64,000 bases of DNA from Sialis fuliginosa (lineage: Eukaryota > Arthropoda > Insecta > Megaloptera > Sialidae). A model generated the notes under the pieces. That model was not told the DNA's origin. It searched no databases and saw only the letters and a list, made by a program, of their open reading frames with translations. Position numbers and translations under genes: made by a program. Shown piece after piece: positions 1-13,043 of this stretch; position 1 is the first letter of the stretch, and each line of letters opens with the position of its first letter. Location of the stretch: NCBI GenBank assembly GCA_961205875.1, contig OY540815.1, positions 2,666,001 to 2,730,000 on the forward strand, in the 5' to 3' direction.

Positions 1-236
1 TCATTTTAATTACCAAAATCCGCAAATATAGTTTTTTTCTTTAAATTATAGCCTTTTATTTTGATCATGGTTTTTCTCCAGTAGTGGCAGACGTAAAACC
101 AGTAATGGCAACCCAGTGTTGGCAAAATGATATTTCTAGTACTTTGTTATAAAAATTTTTATTTTAAATTAAAGGTAAATATCATGAAATGTCATACAAT
201 AAATAAATAAGTAAATAGATTACATTTTTAATTAAA

Positions 237-1610
237 GCAGGGTCGTATTAAGTAAAATTTATAGTTAATATTTAATAATAAATCATTAGTAATTAAAAAC
301 TAAGCAATGCAACTTTTGATATCGATGTAATTAAACCGACAATGTTATTGAATATTTAAGCCAGGCACGTATTAAGAAGAATTTATAATTAGTATTTTCT
401 CATAAAATTTGTTTAAAAATGAAAATGTTAACCAATGGAAGTTGTTATATCTATGTAATTTAACTTATAATGTATATTGAATATTTAAGCCAGGCACGTA
501 TTAAATAGAATTTATAATTAATATTTTCCAATAAAAACTATATAAAAATGAAACAATTAAGCAATGACAGTTATGACATTGATGTAGTTAAACCAAAAAT
601 GTATATATTAATATTTTAGTCAGGCACGTATTAAGAAAAATTTATAATGAATATTTTTTCATAAAAATTATATAAACATGAACATGTTTACCATCCGCAG
701 TTGTTATATTGTGATTTTTGAGTCAGGGGCATATTAAGAAAAAAATACAATTAATATTATCTAATATAATTTGTGCAGATGCTTTAGTAAAACACATGTG
801 TGATAGTTACACAATTAAATTTATTTTTTTAATTTACAAATTATAAATCACAAATAATAAGCAAGTATTTAACTAACAATTAATTAAATAAATTATCAAA
901 TTAAATTTATAGTAAGCAAGTTAATTAAAAGTCGTCTTTATGTTAATCACACTTTCTTCTGATGATGAATTCACATCACATATGTTATGCCAGTACCTTA
1001 TAATGAATAAAAAACAAAAAATATAAAAAACATTATATTTCAATATCTATCTTAAAATAATATTATTTCTACTGTTTATAAGTATAAAAAATTATACAAC
1101 GCGAGCGAAGCGGGTACGTCCAACATAACTATCATTAATTTTTCTTTTTTTATATTTTTTACGATAAAAATCATTTGTAAATTTTCGTTAATACAGGCCT
1201 GCCTAAACTGCACAATTCTATGTTTTATTTAAATTATATCAACATAACTGTCTAAATTTTTCTTTAAATTTTTTTATATTTTAAATATAAAATATTATAA
1301 ATTTTCGTTAATACGGGCCTGCTCTAAACTTTCCATATTATAATTTGTTCAAATATTGTCAATATAACATACCTTATAACTATAGAATATAGTTTTTTTG
1401 AAAATATTATTTAAATTACTTCCTCAATACGAATCTGCCCTAATTATTCAATATTTTTTTGTACATTAAACAATTCAAACAAACATAACAATTACCTTAA
1501 ATTTGATTTTATGTTTTTATTTATTTTTGCATAAAATAATATCAATCGTAAATTTTCCTTAATACTTACCTGACCTAATTTGAATATGTTAATTGCAAAT
1601 TTATCTTTAT
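237..1610. repeat. Foldback-like array: ~129-bp tandem units in opposite orientations
   Basis: From 237 to about 790 a unit of roughly 129 bp recurs about five times. Each copy contains a variant of CAGGCACGTATTAAG followed by AATTTATAATTAATATTTT (near 237, 362, 491, 621 and 723). From about 1180 to 1610 the same unit appears in reverse complement (variants of TTTTCGTTAATACGGGCCTG near 1186, 1305, 1420 and 1550). The roughly 390-bp centre (791-1179) is AT-rich and has no ORF. The layout is that of a foldback element. No target duplication was found, so the ends are approximate. Confidence 0.55.
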
Positions 1611-2189
1611 AATTATATAATTCACTATATATTAATAATTTCAACCCGCTTGCTTAACATTTTTCACACGCTGGGTATTAGTGAAAAATGAATACCCAGT
1701 AATGGTTATTGAACACAAAACCCCTCCTAGAACAATAAAATTAAATTTGGTGGTGACCCTATCTTTAAGATATGTTCTAGATTGAAACATATTAATTTCA
1801 CTTAAAAAAAATTTAAGCAGCATAAAAATCACGAATAATCGAACTCGCGCCACTAACCATTTACATAAGAAAATACACATTTCGTGAATTTCGACTGATC
1901 CGCGATGTTTAAATGTCCACCATTTTGACACCTATTGGCCGATTGTCATCAAATCACGCTGTAAGACAGTTAAATATATATAGATTAATATTCAGAAATC
2001 ATTATAACCAAATATCATCACATATTTCAAATTCAGGACATTTAATTAAACATTTGCCATTACTGGGGTGCTTGCCAAGACCGGTGCCGTTACCTTAGAT
2101 GCTTCAAATACTAGCAAGTATCACATGGACTACCTTAATAAACAGTTTTTATAAAAATACAATAATATTATTTATCAAATAAATTATTC
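1611..2189. other. Unassigned AT-rich stretch
   Basis: I see no convincing coding sequence, terminal repeat or RNA gene here. The two short ORFs (61 and 96 codons) have low-complexity translations and no recognisable domain. Confidence 0.4.
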
Positions 2190-2340
2190 ATTCATAATTC
2201 ATATCCGCATCCGCATCCGCATCTGCATCCTCCAATCACAATCATCCGTTTCCTCATCCGCGTCCCCAAACCCTACCTTCCCAATATCCGTATCCGCGCC
2301 CTCATCCGCTAAAATGGCATCCGTTACATCCCTGATTTAA
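2190..2340 (+). repeat. Degenerate (ATCCGC)n simple repeat
   Basis: Repeated hexamers (CATCCG, CATCTG, TATCCG) run through this segment with increasing divergence. No gene is associated with them. Confidence 0.7.
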
Positions 2341-2702
2341 TCGAAATGACTAGATTTGACATAATTTGATGTAATTCGAGTGAATTGATACTTTTTGACT
2401 CAATTCGATTTTACAAATAAAATAAATAATTATAAATCTTTCGAAATAGACAGATACAAATCGACTCGATTTGATTTACTTCGGTGTATTTTGTATGATT
2501 AGATAATAATCTTCTCGATTCGTACCAATACGAGTCTATCGGATAGAAATTTTTTAATTCGAATAGTTTGGATGCTATTTGGCAATTTAGAGTCGAAACG
2601 ACTGGATTTGACATAATTTGATGTAATTTAAATGAATTGATAATTTTTTGACTCAATTCGATTTTACAAATAAAATAAATAATTTTAAATCTTTCGAAAT
2701 TT
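2341..2702 (+). repeat. Direct repeat, two ~108-bp copies
   Basis: A block containing GATTTGACATAATTTGATG, followed by GACTCAATTCGATTTTAC and AATAAAATAAATAATT, occurs at about 2341-2449 and again at 2594-2702, about 254 bp apart. It is non-coding and its family is unknown. Confidence 0.6.
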
Positions 2703-3800
2703 TAGACCTAATACGTAATCTCAAGATATTGACATATTTCAAAGAAATGTTTTCCTTATGTCGTATGTATTAATGAGAAGGAACTATTACGTTTCGATTC
2801 GCGAAATTTTCCTTAATTTAACCCACCCTAGGGTAGGATGGGGGAATGGCGGTCACTTTACCGGGAATCAAATAAACCCCTTTTTAAATTTTGAATTCCA
2901 AACCCATATTGTGTTGTATATCATTGGAATCGGTGTGAAATATGCTGTAAGATGACACCCCGCCCAATTCTCTAGGTCAATTAGATCTGCTTTCATTTTT
3001 TCGAAAAACGAATTTTTGAAAGAAAAAAAATTATTATAATTCAAATGGTTCATAACAGAGGAGAAATACTTACATTTAAGTTATTTAAGTAAAAAACTTT
3101 GGAAATATGTATGGATAAGTTCAAAGTTTACATGTCCCGAACGAGCCGAAAATTTACGAAACTCACCGATTGTATTAAAAAAAATTATTTCTTGAAGAAA
3201 CTGATTCTGTACATTGTACATTCTGTGTATAAAAAGTAAAAAAAAAGTTACATTTAAGTACATTTTGATTTCGAGTTTTGGTATTATAAATGTCTGATAA
3301 TGTACGTCATTAACAATGTGCAAAAAGCGTGAAATAAATATGTACAAGTGGTCAAGAACAAAAATGTTACATTTTCATGCATTTGCTCTTAAATATATGG
3401 ATCTATAATCTATATGTTAGTTTAAATATTGAATTTATTTATTATGTTATTAGTTGTATTGAAAATTAATCTGCTATTTATTTTAATATGAATAAACAAT
3501 ATATTTGTAATGTGAAAAAAACAACAAATTAAAATCAAAAAGAACTGATCTGAAAAAGAGAGATACGATAATTTATTAGAGTGTATAAAAAGAAATAGAG
3601 TATACGTCTGTACATTATTTTGTATATTGACGTGAATATACAACAAAATTAGTACAAAATGTATTTATTTTATTATTCTGTGGATAGGTATAATATTTTG
3701 CTTCCTCGCAATATCTAAGATACGAGAAGCTATGTGATCGTTGCAGATTGAGACAAAAAAAAGTTCTCCAATTTCAAAATTTTAAATTGATTTATCCATT
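2703..3800. other. AT-rich stretch without recognised features
   Basis: Only short ORFs (61 to 88 codons) with unremarkable translations occur. No splice-supported exon, terminal inverted repeat or tandem array was recognised. Confidence 0.4.
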
Positions 3801-3804
3801 TCAC

Positions 3805-4035
3805 GTCAAAACAAACACTTTTCGTTCCGTGTCTGTTTGTCTGTCCGTGTGTCCGTCCGTCCGTTTGTCCCCTGAATCCTTGTCACACGCATAACTCATG
3901 AACCACTGAACCGATATTATTGAAACTTGGTCGGATGGTTGGGTTTGGTTTGAGGACGGTCCCATTTCAAAATCATTAAAATCGTGTGTAAGGGGGAGGG
4001 GTGACACCCCAAAATATTTCTTTTTTTCAAGATAT
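3805..4035 (+). repeat. Dispersed repeat with TGTCTGTCCGT-rich head
   Basis: A CTGTTTGTCTGTCCGTGTG tract is followed by a GAACCGATATTATTGAAACT segment and a G-rich part. This order (pyrimidine-rich head, then a 'finds-the-angle' block ending GAAACTTGG) resembles the interior of the Helitron at 10999-11947 and of many insect interspersed repeats. I could not define its ends. Confidence 0.4.
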
Positions 4036-6487
4036 CTCAAGAACGATACATGTTACGAGAAAATTTTATAGAATATTTTTTGTAGAGCATTACATTTCCT
4101 ATAATATGGGTCTACAACGTTTGTTGTGAAATATTCCCTTACAAAGATTTATCTCAATTTATTTTAAAAATTCGTGTTTTGTTTTTCTAAATTGATATTT
4201 GATTGGATATATTAAATGTCATTTTGACGTTTTAAATGTCATTTTGGCGTTTTAAATGTCACTTTGACATTTGCATAAATTTAGATTTAGATTGAAATTG
4301 TCAAAAAATTAAAAATATATGAAAAAATATTCAGGTGCGTTTTAACAAAAATTTCGAACTAAGATTTTTTAGTAAAATTTGTATAAAAATTAAATGGTTA
4401 ACCAATGCCAGGCAATTTATCTGAACACTATCGGTTTTAGTGAATTTAGCACGAGGAAGCACTGTGCATTTACTTGGCAGATGTTTTTTTACTAATAGTG
4501 TTTTTTTTAGTTCTTAGATCTTTTGGGCTCACTTGGTTACAATTTGAAATCGTGATTTAATCAAGTAGTCTACTTTTGAGAACGTTATTTTTATCTAAAT
4601 GGTTATTTTAAAATCTACATAAAGAAAAAGGCTTTACACAACATCTAGATCGAAACTTTATTCTGTGAAATGTTAACTGTGATATATTCATTGTACTATC
4701 ACTATCAACAATATCTTAAGTACTTGTCATTGCTGGTTTGTGTTTGACAGATTTAAACAACAGGGAAAAATCTCCGAAGAGACAAATGTATCTAATTGTA
4801 ACAGCAGATAGGTATGTTATAATATATTCATGTACTATATATATTAATAAACTATGTTTTTATTTTTGTATCAAATTTCAGTTAAACTGAAGAATATGCA
4901 GGTACCGACGTCACAACTATCAAAAATCATGTGTTGATGTGTTAGAATTGAGTAGATTGTGCTGTATCTATAGTAACATGTCAGAATTTTTATTTGACAG
5001 AAATATTTAACAAATAGTTCATTGCGGCGGAGATTGAATCCCCGTTTTTATACTATATTAACCTGCTTTTGCCCCAATAGATTGTCCTAATCAAGGTCAG
5101 TTAACGTGTATATTATTAGAACATCAACTCTGTTCTGAATAACTATACACGTTTTTTTGATAATTGTGACGTCAGTTTAGCTCAAATTTCAAATACCGAA
5201 AGCAGCTATAATTAATTTTCAATTTTATTTTGTATATAAATTCATATCAGTCACCCTTACAGATCTAGTAGGCATCTCGCAATTTAAGTGACCCTTAAAG
5301 AATACCATAGGTGTTGTTTTGTGTTACAGCATATTGAAGCGTCTTCAAAAACATGAATTTTCATATTGAAACAGTCACATAGTTGAATATTATTAAAGCA
5401 TATTGGGCATTATTGGGTCGTTATTGTTATTTGTTAAAATTGACGTGGTGTATGCTTTAAAAACATTCATTTTTGCATTGTCTAAAACAATGATGATAAA
5501 ATCGAAGCATTCTTTGAATATTCTGGCCACAAAAAAATATACAATTTTAGTTGATCTAAAAACATTATTTGAAATTAGATAAAATACACAAAAAGAATAA
5601 TTTCGGAATTTTATCAATATACTTGGGAAATATAACTTGGGAAATCAATAGAATACTGTATCGGACAACAAGAATTGAGAGAAAACTCCAATATCAAGAC
5701 ATATATCGACGCTTGTTACAATAATAAGTACGTTTTATTTTCTCATGATATTTTTCCACTGCATTTATGATAACTAGATGCAAATTTCAAACGTTCTAGT
5801 TTTTATAAGAAGTTTTAATATGATAGTTTTCATAAAAAAATCAAAACATGTTAGTCTTCATAACGAGTGTCGATATAGTACGTCTGGTACGTTAAAAAAC
5901 CCTGCACTTTTTGATTGGGGTATGACACTTTCTGTGCTCATAGATAAGGTCAAAAGAATAATTTTCAGATAGGGAGCCACTTTAAAATCCGTGTAGAACA
6001 CCATTATATCGGCTATTAAAGATGGCCCCCACCGTTTTTATTATATTGATAACGTTATAGTCGCTGCATGTTCAGAAAGTGCAATTTTTAAAATTTTGAA
6101 TTTTAATGCCAAGTGATACATTTCTCAATACTGCCTTCATGTGCCTATCAAATCCATTTTCTAATATTTAATATAGAACCGGTTTTGCTAAATCATTTTG
6201 TACTTTTACTGTTAGAAAAATATGACATGTATAATCAGTTTTTTTCTGAAAAATTGGTCAATATTATGTAATTAATTTTAAATTTGGCAAGTGCAGCAAC
6301 AATATATTATTTAATTAATGTATACAGATTTGCTAATTTTTATTTTATTAATTACTAACATTAAACTTATAATTTATTTAGTCTTTCTCTTATGATTAAT
6401 TAATGTAAAAGGCTTCTTGAGTAACTTCGAGAACAAAGATTTTAAGGAAAAATGTTTTTTTGATTGAATCGGCTAACTTAATTAATA
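4036..6487. other. AT-rich intergenic stretch
   Basis: No gene was recognised. Near 4205-4270 a GTTTTAAATGTCATTTTG block is repeated three times. At about 4330-4410 one unit resembles the tandem units of the array at 237-1610 (TCAGGTGCGTTTTAACAAA, then GTTAACCAATG). The remainder shows no structure I can name. Confidence 0.4.
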
Positions 6488-7313
6488 GGCGAGCGGATTA
6501 TCCAGTCTAGCTCGCTTAGAAATGACAGTAACCGACCAATCGACGTTCTAGTGGCTAAAAATGATTTTATTAAATTCTTTATATTTTTCTGAGAAAAAAC
6601 ATCTATATACATGATATTTTTTTATGCGGTCCTTCAATAGGTACACACATTATATATTTTTGTTCTTGTTGCGGAAAATTTCCTTGTACAGCTAAAACAT
6701 GCTCTTGTTTGGATTTAGATTTAAAATGTTGTTTAGTTTGTAGATGTTCTGATAAGTGTAAAAATAAAGAAAATAATTGTGACAAATAAATGTGCAATAA
6801 AAATATTCTAAAGTGTTTTTATTGAAGCTTTCATCCCAGTATTTAAATATTTCAATTATTAAACAAATGTTGTAGCCAGCCATGATATCAATTTACGGCG
6901 CAAAGAGTGAGTTCGGCAATAATAATCAAAATGAAAAAAAATCTAGTTATAGTTTAAAGTTAGCTGATTCTTTTTGTTTTTGATTTATTCTGATTGAACA
7001 ATTAGTTTCCGAGAAAAAAAATCTCAAATATACGAATTTTTCGCTATTTTTAAAGTCAAAATATTTTTTATCATCAAAACTATTGATTTAAAAAAAAAGT
7101 TTTACATAATTTTTTCAGATTTTTTAATACAGATTTAGATTTATTAAACAAAAAAATGTGTGTACCTATTGAAGGACCGCATAAAAAAATATCATATATT
7201 ATATATAGATGTTTTTTCTCAAAAAAATATAAAGAATTTAATAAAATCATTTTTAGCCACTAGAACATCGATTAGTCGGTTAGTGTACTCGAAATAGCTG
7301 TAATCCGCTCGCC
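6488..7313. mobile_element. TIR MITE (GGCGAGCGGATTA ends, TA target site)
   Basis: The ends are inverted (GGCGAGCGGATTA on the left, TAATCCGCTCGCC on the right). Long arms of about 170 bp follow, including inverted copies of ATGCGGTCCTTCAATAGGTA at about 6634 and 7160. TA flanks both ends. There is no transposase ORF, so it is non-autonomous. The TA target would fit Tc1/mariner-like elements, but the superfamily is inferred only. Confidence 0.7.
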
Positions 7314-8233
7314 TATAAATGTCAAATTAAAAATTATTATTATTATTAAAATAGATCTACTATATATAATGAAGTGCCCTGACTCACTGATAATCATTTT
7401 TTTGACCATTTCCACTCATCGGAGAACCTTGAAATTTGGTATATATATTCCTTGGGGGTAAAAAATAACAACTAGTGGGCCTTTTTTGAAAAAGTTCATA
7501 AATGGGGTGACAAGGGGCCCCCAATTTTTCAAAAAAAAAGTTAGAATTTTTTTATTATTTTTTTTATATTCCTTGGGTGATATAATGTAAGGTTCAAATT
7601 TCAGATTTAAAAAAAATGAAAAAAAAAGGAAAAAAAAAGTTTTGATGTAAAAAAGTATCAAAACGAAAACCGATATTAGATTTTTTTAATTTTTTTCAAA
7701 TACTTTGGTTAATTGGCAACCATGAACCCGTGTCTGATTTTTGAAAAAGATATGTTAAAGAGGAGAAAATAAATAAAATACGTTTACATATAATGCGCTT
7801 TAAGCATTTACTAAATTAATTGCAAATGTCGTAACTATGGATACATTATATTTTATTGATTATTTTTAAAAATTTTAAATGTCAGTGGCCATTTAAAATT
7901 TTGAAGTGAACAATAAAATATAACAAAAAAGAAATATAAAGAGCATAACGAACGAAAAAATATGCACAACTCTAATGTAATAAATAATTTAAATTTTCAT
8001 AAATAAATTTGACAAAAAAATTGAAGACAAACAATTACAGCATTCGGACACAATTCGACCAACATTCGGCGATAGATATGTGTTCCCGGTACAAATAAAA
8101 ATTAAGTAGGTATATAATGACATTTTTTAAATCTTAAGTCATTGAATTATCAATATTTTTACTTTCATAGGTATAGGTATTTTATTATATTTATTTGTAA
8201 TCATAAATATCAGAAGAATTTATATAATTTCAA
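7314..8233. other. Intergenic stretch with degraded repeat
   Basis: About 7375-7700 has the look of an old interspersed repeat (CATCGGAGAACCTTGAAATT, then G/C runs such as AAGGGGCCCCCAA). The rest is AT-rich with no gene or bounded element. Confidence 0.35.
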
Positions 8234-9082
8234 TAGTGTCCGACCGAACATTCGGCTTCGGCTTCGGCTTCGGCCACCTTCGGCCAAAATTTCACCTTCG
8301 GCTGAATAATCGGCTTCGGCCAAAATTAAGCCGAAGGTTTTGCCGAAGCCGAAGGTTGAAATATATAGTATAATATTGTACAGTTAAGTATTATTCTATG
8401 CGATATATATACGTTCCACAGAAAACCGCATATAAAAAATCGCACGAAAAAAGACATATATAGCTTACATTATAAAATAAGGAATAGATAGATAGATAAA
8501 CTTTATTTTGGCGTTGTAAAAAGGATTAATAGCGTCAATGATACATTCTCTAATTTTCTAAAACCACGTACCTAAAATCAAATAAAAAAAAAGCAATGAG
8601 TTTAAATAAACAAAAATCGCATAATTTTTTTTTCTAAAAAATCATATTATACATCTGGTTGCCCCGGGGCAAGTTCCCTTCCTAACAGTAATCCCTGTTC
8701 GGTGAGGGGTGTGGTGTAACTGGCTGTATATAAAAAATGAGGTCAAAAAATATATATATAAAAAAAAATATTATACATAATCCCATTCTTTTTAAATCTT
8801 TTACTTTCGAAGATATAACCTATGAGCAGGGGGGGAAATATTTTTTCAATTTTTTTTTCAATTTTAATAACAACTAAATGTTTACATATTTAATTTTTTA
8901 AATGAAAAGTTAAAAACAGGTCATTACACATTGATTCTTTCATTGGTGAAAATTTTTAAAAATAAAAGACGAAAACAAAAACCTTCGGATTCGGCTTCGG
9001 CTTCGGCCGAAGGTAACAAGAAAAGCCGAAGTTCGGCTTCGGCTTCTGCTTCGGCCAAAAACTGACCTTCGGTCGGACACTA
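8234..9082. mobile_element. Non-autonomous hAT-type element rich in TTCGGC
   Basis: The inverted ends read TAGTGTCCGACCGAA and TTCGGTCGGACACTA. An exact 8-bp duplication AATTTCAA flanks it (8226-8233 and 9083-9090), which is the hAT signature. Both subterminal regions are built of GGCTTC/TTCGGC hexamers in opposite orientations. No transposase remains in the 849 bp. Confidence 0.85.
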
Positions 9083-9565
9083 AATTTCAAATTAACATTG
9101 TAATTTTAAATGATATTATTTTAATTGTTGTTTGAAACTGTATATCTGTCATCTTTACCCAATGTACTAACCTAAAATGTACATTTACAAAATTAAAACA
9201 AGATGTTGATTTATTGCAAATTGTTACGAAAGCTTCATTCAATTGACAAGACCTATATTTGATTGTAATTAATTAATTAATTGTACAAAGGGTGTACGAG
9301 TATCTACAAGAGCTAATAATGTATTTATATAGACACATTGATGAATTTTTGAAAGACACGAGCAGAAAAACCAAAAATGAAATTATTTTTAATATTCATA
9401 AAATGTTCAAATCATGTAAGTACATGATGTAATACAATACATGTACCAGAAGTCATAAAATAATTTTTTGTCGTTGTCATATCAGAAACAAATGTCATAA
9501 TATGTATTTAGTATGCAATATATTTTCATACGACAAGAGTTGAAAACGCATCGTAAACAAATATA
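9083..9565. other. AT-rich stretch, nothing recognised
   Basis: It contains an AATTAATTAATTAATT run near 9270 and no supported gene or element. Confidence 0.4.
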
Positions 9566-9854
9566 CAGGTAATCCTCGACTTATAATTGTCTTTGTCTCT
9601 TTCTTACATGCACATATTACATAAATGAAACAAACAGTTCCGGGAATTTCCCAAAAATGTAATTTATTATTATTTATGTAGATATTTTTGGGAACCCGCA
9701 ACTGTTTGTTATGTATAGAAAATGCGATTCGCTTCACATCAAGGAAAACGTCCAAAGCAAAAATATGTACATATTGTACGTGTTAACTTACAACTTATTC
9801 TATTTACGATCGATGTTTAGAAACCTATCTCGGTTGTAAGTCGAGGAATACCTG
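9566..9854. mobile_element. pogo/Tigger-like MITE, 289 bp
   Basis: The ends are CAGGTAATCCTCGACTTA and the inverted TAAGTCGAGGAATACCTG, with TA on both sides. CAGG...CCTCG termini with a TA target are characteristic of pogo/Tigger-type Tc1/mariner elements. An ORF-like stretch inside has no transposase motifs. Confidence 0.7.
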
Positions 9855-10998
9855 TACTACGATATATAACGTATGTCTTATCAGTTTAAGCGTAAAAAAT
9901 ATCAAAGTTAATATTCAATGTTTTTAAATGCTGCGAGAAGTTCAAACATGCTTGACTGATTTAAATTTACTTTTTTCCTTATTTTATATATTACTTACAA
10001 AATAACCAAGACGTTCCATTAAAATTTCAGGATTTGTGAAGTGTTCTGTCGTAGGAAAAGTTTAGGAAGCACTGTTCTACATCATACTTCAATATCAACC
10101 AAATTGAGTTATTGAGGGTAAAAAATATATTGAAAAAACCTCATAGAGAAACCATATTTAGTTTGTGCAATAAAGTTTTAACAGGTACGATTTTTCTAAA
10201 ATATCTTAAAATTAATAAAATTAAAATTGATAAAAACCCAGCTCTAATGAATAAATAAGAAAGCACTCCGTCACAGCACTATATTATTCCGTCGCGGGAA
10301 AGTACCTACCATATAGGCCAGTCAGGATCCACTCAGGGCTAGCTACGTCACTGGTTACGATACTATATTATTGTTGGTTACGATATTTCATAAAACAGAT
10401 ATCGGTGCTTAGAATACATTGTCTGGAGGAATACGATAAAAGTTTTAACAGATTTTTTAGCGGAAAAGAGAATTTTGTCGCTTATATATGAGATTTTTAG
10501 AATCGATAACTCAATTTCGCAAAAAGTGTATCTTACGATACTTTGCCTTGGAGGGGACGATATAGAAATAATTTAACCAGGTATGTTATAATTTAGGTAT
10601 ATAAAAACATAGTACCTAGCCATGGAATACGGAATTTTATAATTTACGGTTTCAATATTTTATTTTATTAATTTAGGTTACTATGATTATGTCTCTTTAA
10701 AATATTTTGTCGAACAATTAAATGATTTTTGACACATATTAACAATTAAATATTTTGAAATGCCTATATTGATTGAAAATTTAAATATGAAGAAACATTT
10801 CACTTCTATGAAAGGTAAAATATCGAAATTAATTATTAGGTTTGGTGTAAATTTTTCGAAACACAATTTTTCGAATCACAATTTTTCAAATCAAAATTCT
10901 TCGAATGAACAATTTTTCGAAAAATTTAAGTTTTATTGTTCAAATTTTAATTAGTTAATAAAATATTAAGTAAAGTAATATTTGGACATTTTACGATA
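9855..10998. other. AT-rich intergenic stretch
   Basis: Near 10850-10930 a TTTTTCGAAnCACAA pattern is repeated several times and creates a spurious 64-codon ORF (10760-10954). No gene was recognised. Confidence 0.4.
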
Positions 10999-11947
10999 TC
11001 CATACTAATATTATAAATGCGAAAGTGTGTTTGTCTGTCTGTTTTCTGTTTGTTACCTTTTCACGGCTAAACCGCTTTACCGATTTTGATGAAATTTGGC
11101 AGTGAGATAGCTTGCATCCCGAGGACGGACATAGGCTATTTCGTATCTTAAAAATTCAACCCCTAAGAAATTGCAAGGGGGTAGAAATTTTTTAATTTTT
11201 TTTAGTAATTATTATTTTACCCCCCGATACATATGAAGGGTTGTAAGTGGTTTTATTCGATCCGGCGGGAAAAATACCACGGGGGCGTAGGTTTTAGGGG
11301 GCAAAACAACCCTCTATCTCGCATAGGAGCCGAGATATTTACGATTTTGTATAATGAAAGAAAACTAAAAATAAGAAAAATTTAATATTTTACCCCCTGT
11401 CACATATGAAGAGTTGTAATTGATTACATTCGATCTGGCGGGCAAAAATACTACGGAAGAGGGATTATTAGGGGGACAAAACAACCCCTTATCTTACATA
11501 GGAGTCTTATATTATAAATGCGAAAGTGTATCTCTCAGTCTGTCTATTTGTTACCTGTTCACGACTAAACTGCTTTACCGATTTTGATGAAATTTGGCAG
11601 TGAGATGGCTTACATCCCAAGGACGGATTAAGGCTATTTCATATCTCGAAAATTCAACCCCTAAGGAATTGCAAGGGGGAGGAAAATTTTAAATTTTTTT
11701 TAGTAATTAATATTTTACCCGTTACATATGAAGGGTTGTAAGTGGTTTTATTCGATCCAGCGGGAAAAATACCACGGGGGTGGGGGTTTTAGGGCGGAAA
11801 AACCCCTCTATCTCGCATAGGAGCCGACACATTTACGATTTTGTATAATTAAAGAAAACTAAAAATAAGATAAATTTAATATTTTACCCCCTGTCACATA
11901 TGAAGGGTTTCGAAATCCACGCGAGCGAAGTCGCGGGTAGCAGCTAG
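10999..11947 (+). mobile_element. Non-autonomous Helitron
   Basis: The element starts TC after an A (10998) and ends CTAG before a T (11948), as Helitrons do when inserted between A and T. A hairpin CGCGAgcgaagTCGCG lies just upstream of the 3' end. Inside, a block starting TATTATAAATGCGAAAGTGT occurs twice (about 11010 and 11510), each followed by CCGATTTTGATGAAATTTGG, so the interior is tandemly duplicated. There is no Rep/helicase ORF. Part of this interior is also present in the foldback element of the DES1 intron. Confidence 0.75.
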
Positions 11948-12931
11948 TATTACATATATTTGAATATGTATTATTGATGACTTATCTACATATGCGCTTA
12001 CGTAGTTGCCTATATTGAAATTCTAAAAAGATTTTTTAAATTAATTTTTGGTTTTCAATTACATAATGAAGATATTTATAACTTTATTGATTTTAGTTTT
12101 ATATAAACACAATGTAATTGTAATTATAAAAAAGATTAATTGTAAAAAAAATCAATATAGAGTATATAATATACATATAAATGCTTCTAAATATTATTTA
12201 AAATATGGGTAAATCTTACAATTACTGCAAATAATTATTTTTCAAATAATCTATTTATTTGATATTTGCATACTTACTTGAAACATATGTTAATAAATAC
12301 ATTTTTAATAAATACTATTATGTTTTATTTTAATTATTTTCATTAACTTTTGAATTTTAAATATGTATTATATTGAAATGAAAGCATATTTAAATTTCGC
12401 GCCTCGAATATTAGAGATTTTTGAGATAGCAAGTAGATGGCAGCACAAGTGGCTTATCAAAATATTTTAACCAAGAGTTAAACCCCCGTGGTAACAACAA
12501 ACAATTGCACATAAAATTAACTAAAAATATGCATTTGGGGAGGCTAACTTTTTGGACATAGTTATCTTGCCTTAAATTTGTTCATTCCCTATTTTTTTAT
12601 CTATTTTGTTCATAAAATTTTGATTATTAATGTTACATCAAAAAATTATGTATAAAAGTTACAGATAATTTGATTACCTACAAAAATACCTGTTACAAAA
12701 TTTTAGTCAAGCTGATGGTTACGGAGATAAATAAAATAACTAATTCCACCCTTATTTTCAAGATTGCGGAAAAACAAAATCAATACAATATCTGTAATTA
12801 CGTAATTATGGTAGATCAATATTACATGCATATGAATAATTAAAACTTTTATTACATTTAAGTACAAAATAAATAAAAATATGCATTAATATAATACAAT
12901 AAAGCGATATGTTATTACAGAACATAATATT
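11948..12931. other. Downstream flank of drl
   Basis: AT-rich sequence 3' of the minus-strand drl gene. An AATAAA on the minus strand (TTTATT at 12848-12853) lies about 80 bp after the drl stop and is the best candidate for its polyadenylation signal. Nothing else was recognised. Confidence 0.45.
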
Positions 12932-13043
12932 TTAAACGTATTTCATTAGCTGCGTATAGAATTCCTGAAGACACACTTGTAGTTGCTTAAAGGATGGTCT
13001 TTCTTCCATTTTCATAGCCCAGCAATAAGCCATAACGGCGAAC
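12932..13043 (-). CDS. drl: drl exon 5
   Basis: Last 37 codons, with the kinase C-terminal helix motif WAMKMEERPSFKQL and a TAA stop. The acceptor is TTTAG, and the first G completes a leucine codon from exon 4. Intron 4 is only 60 bp. Confidence 0.9.
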
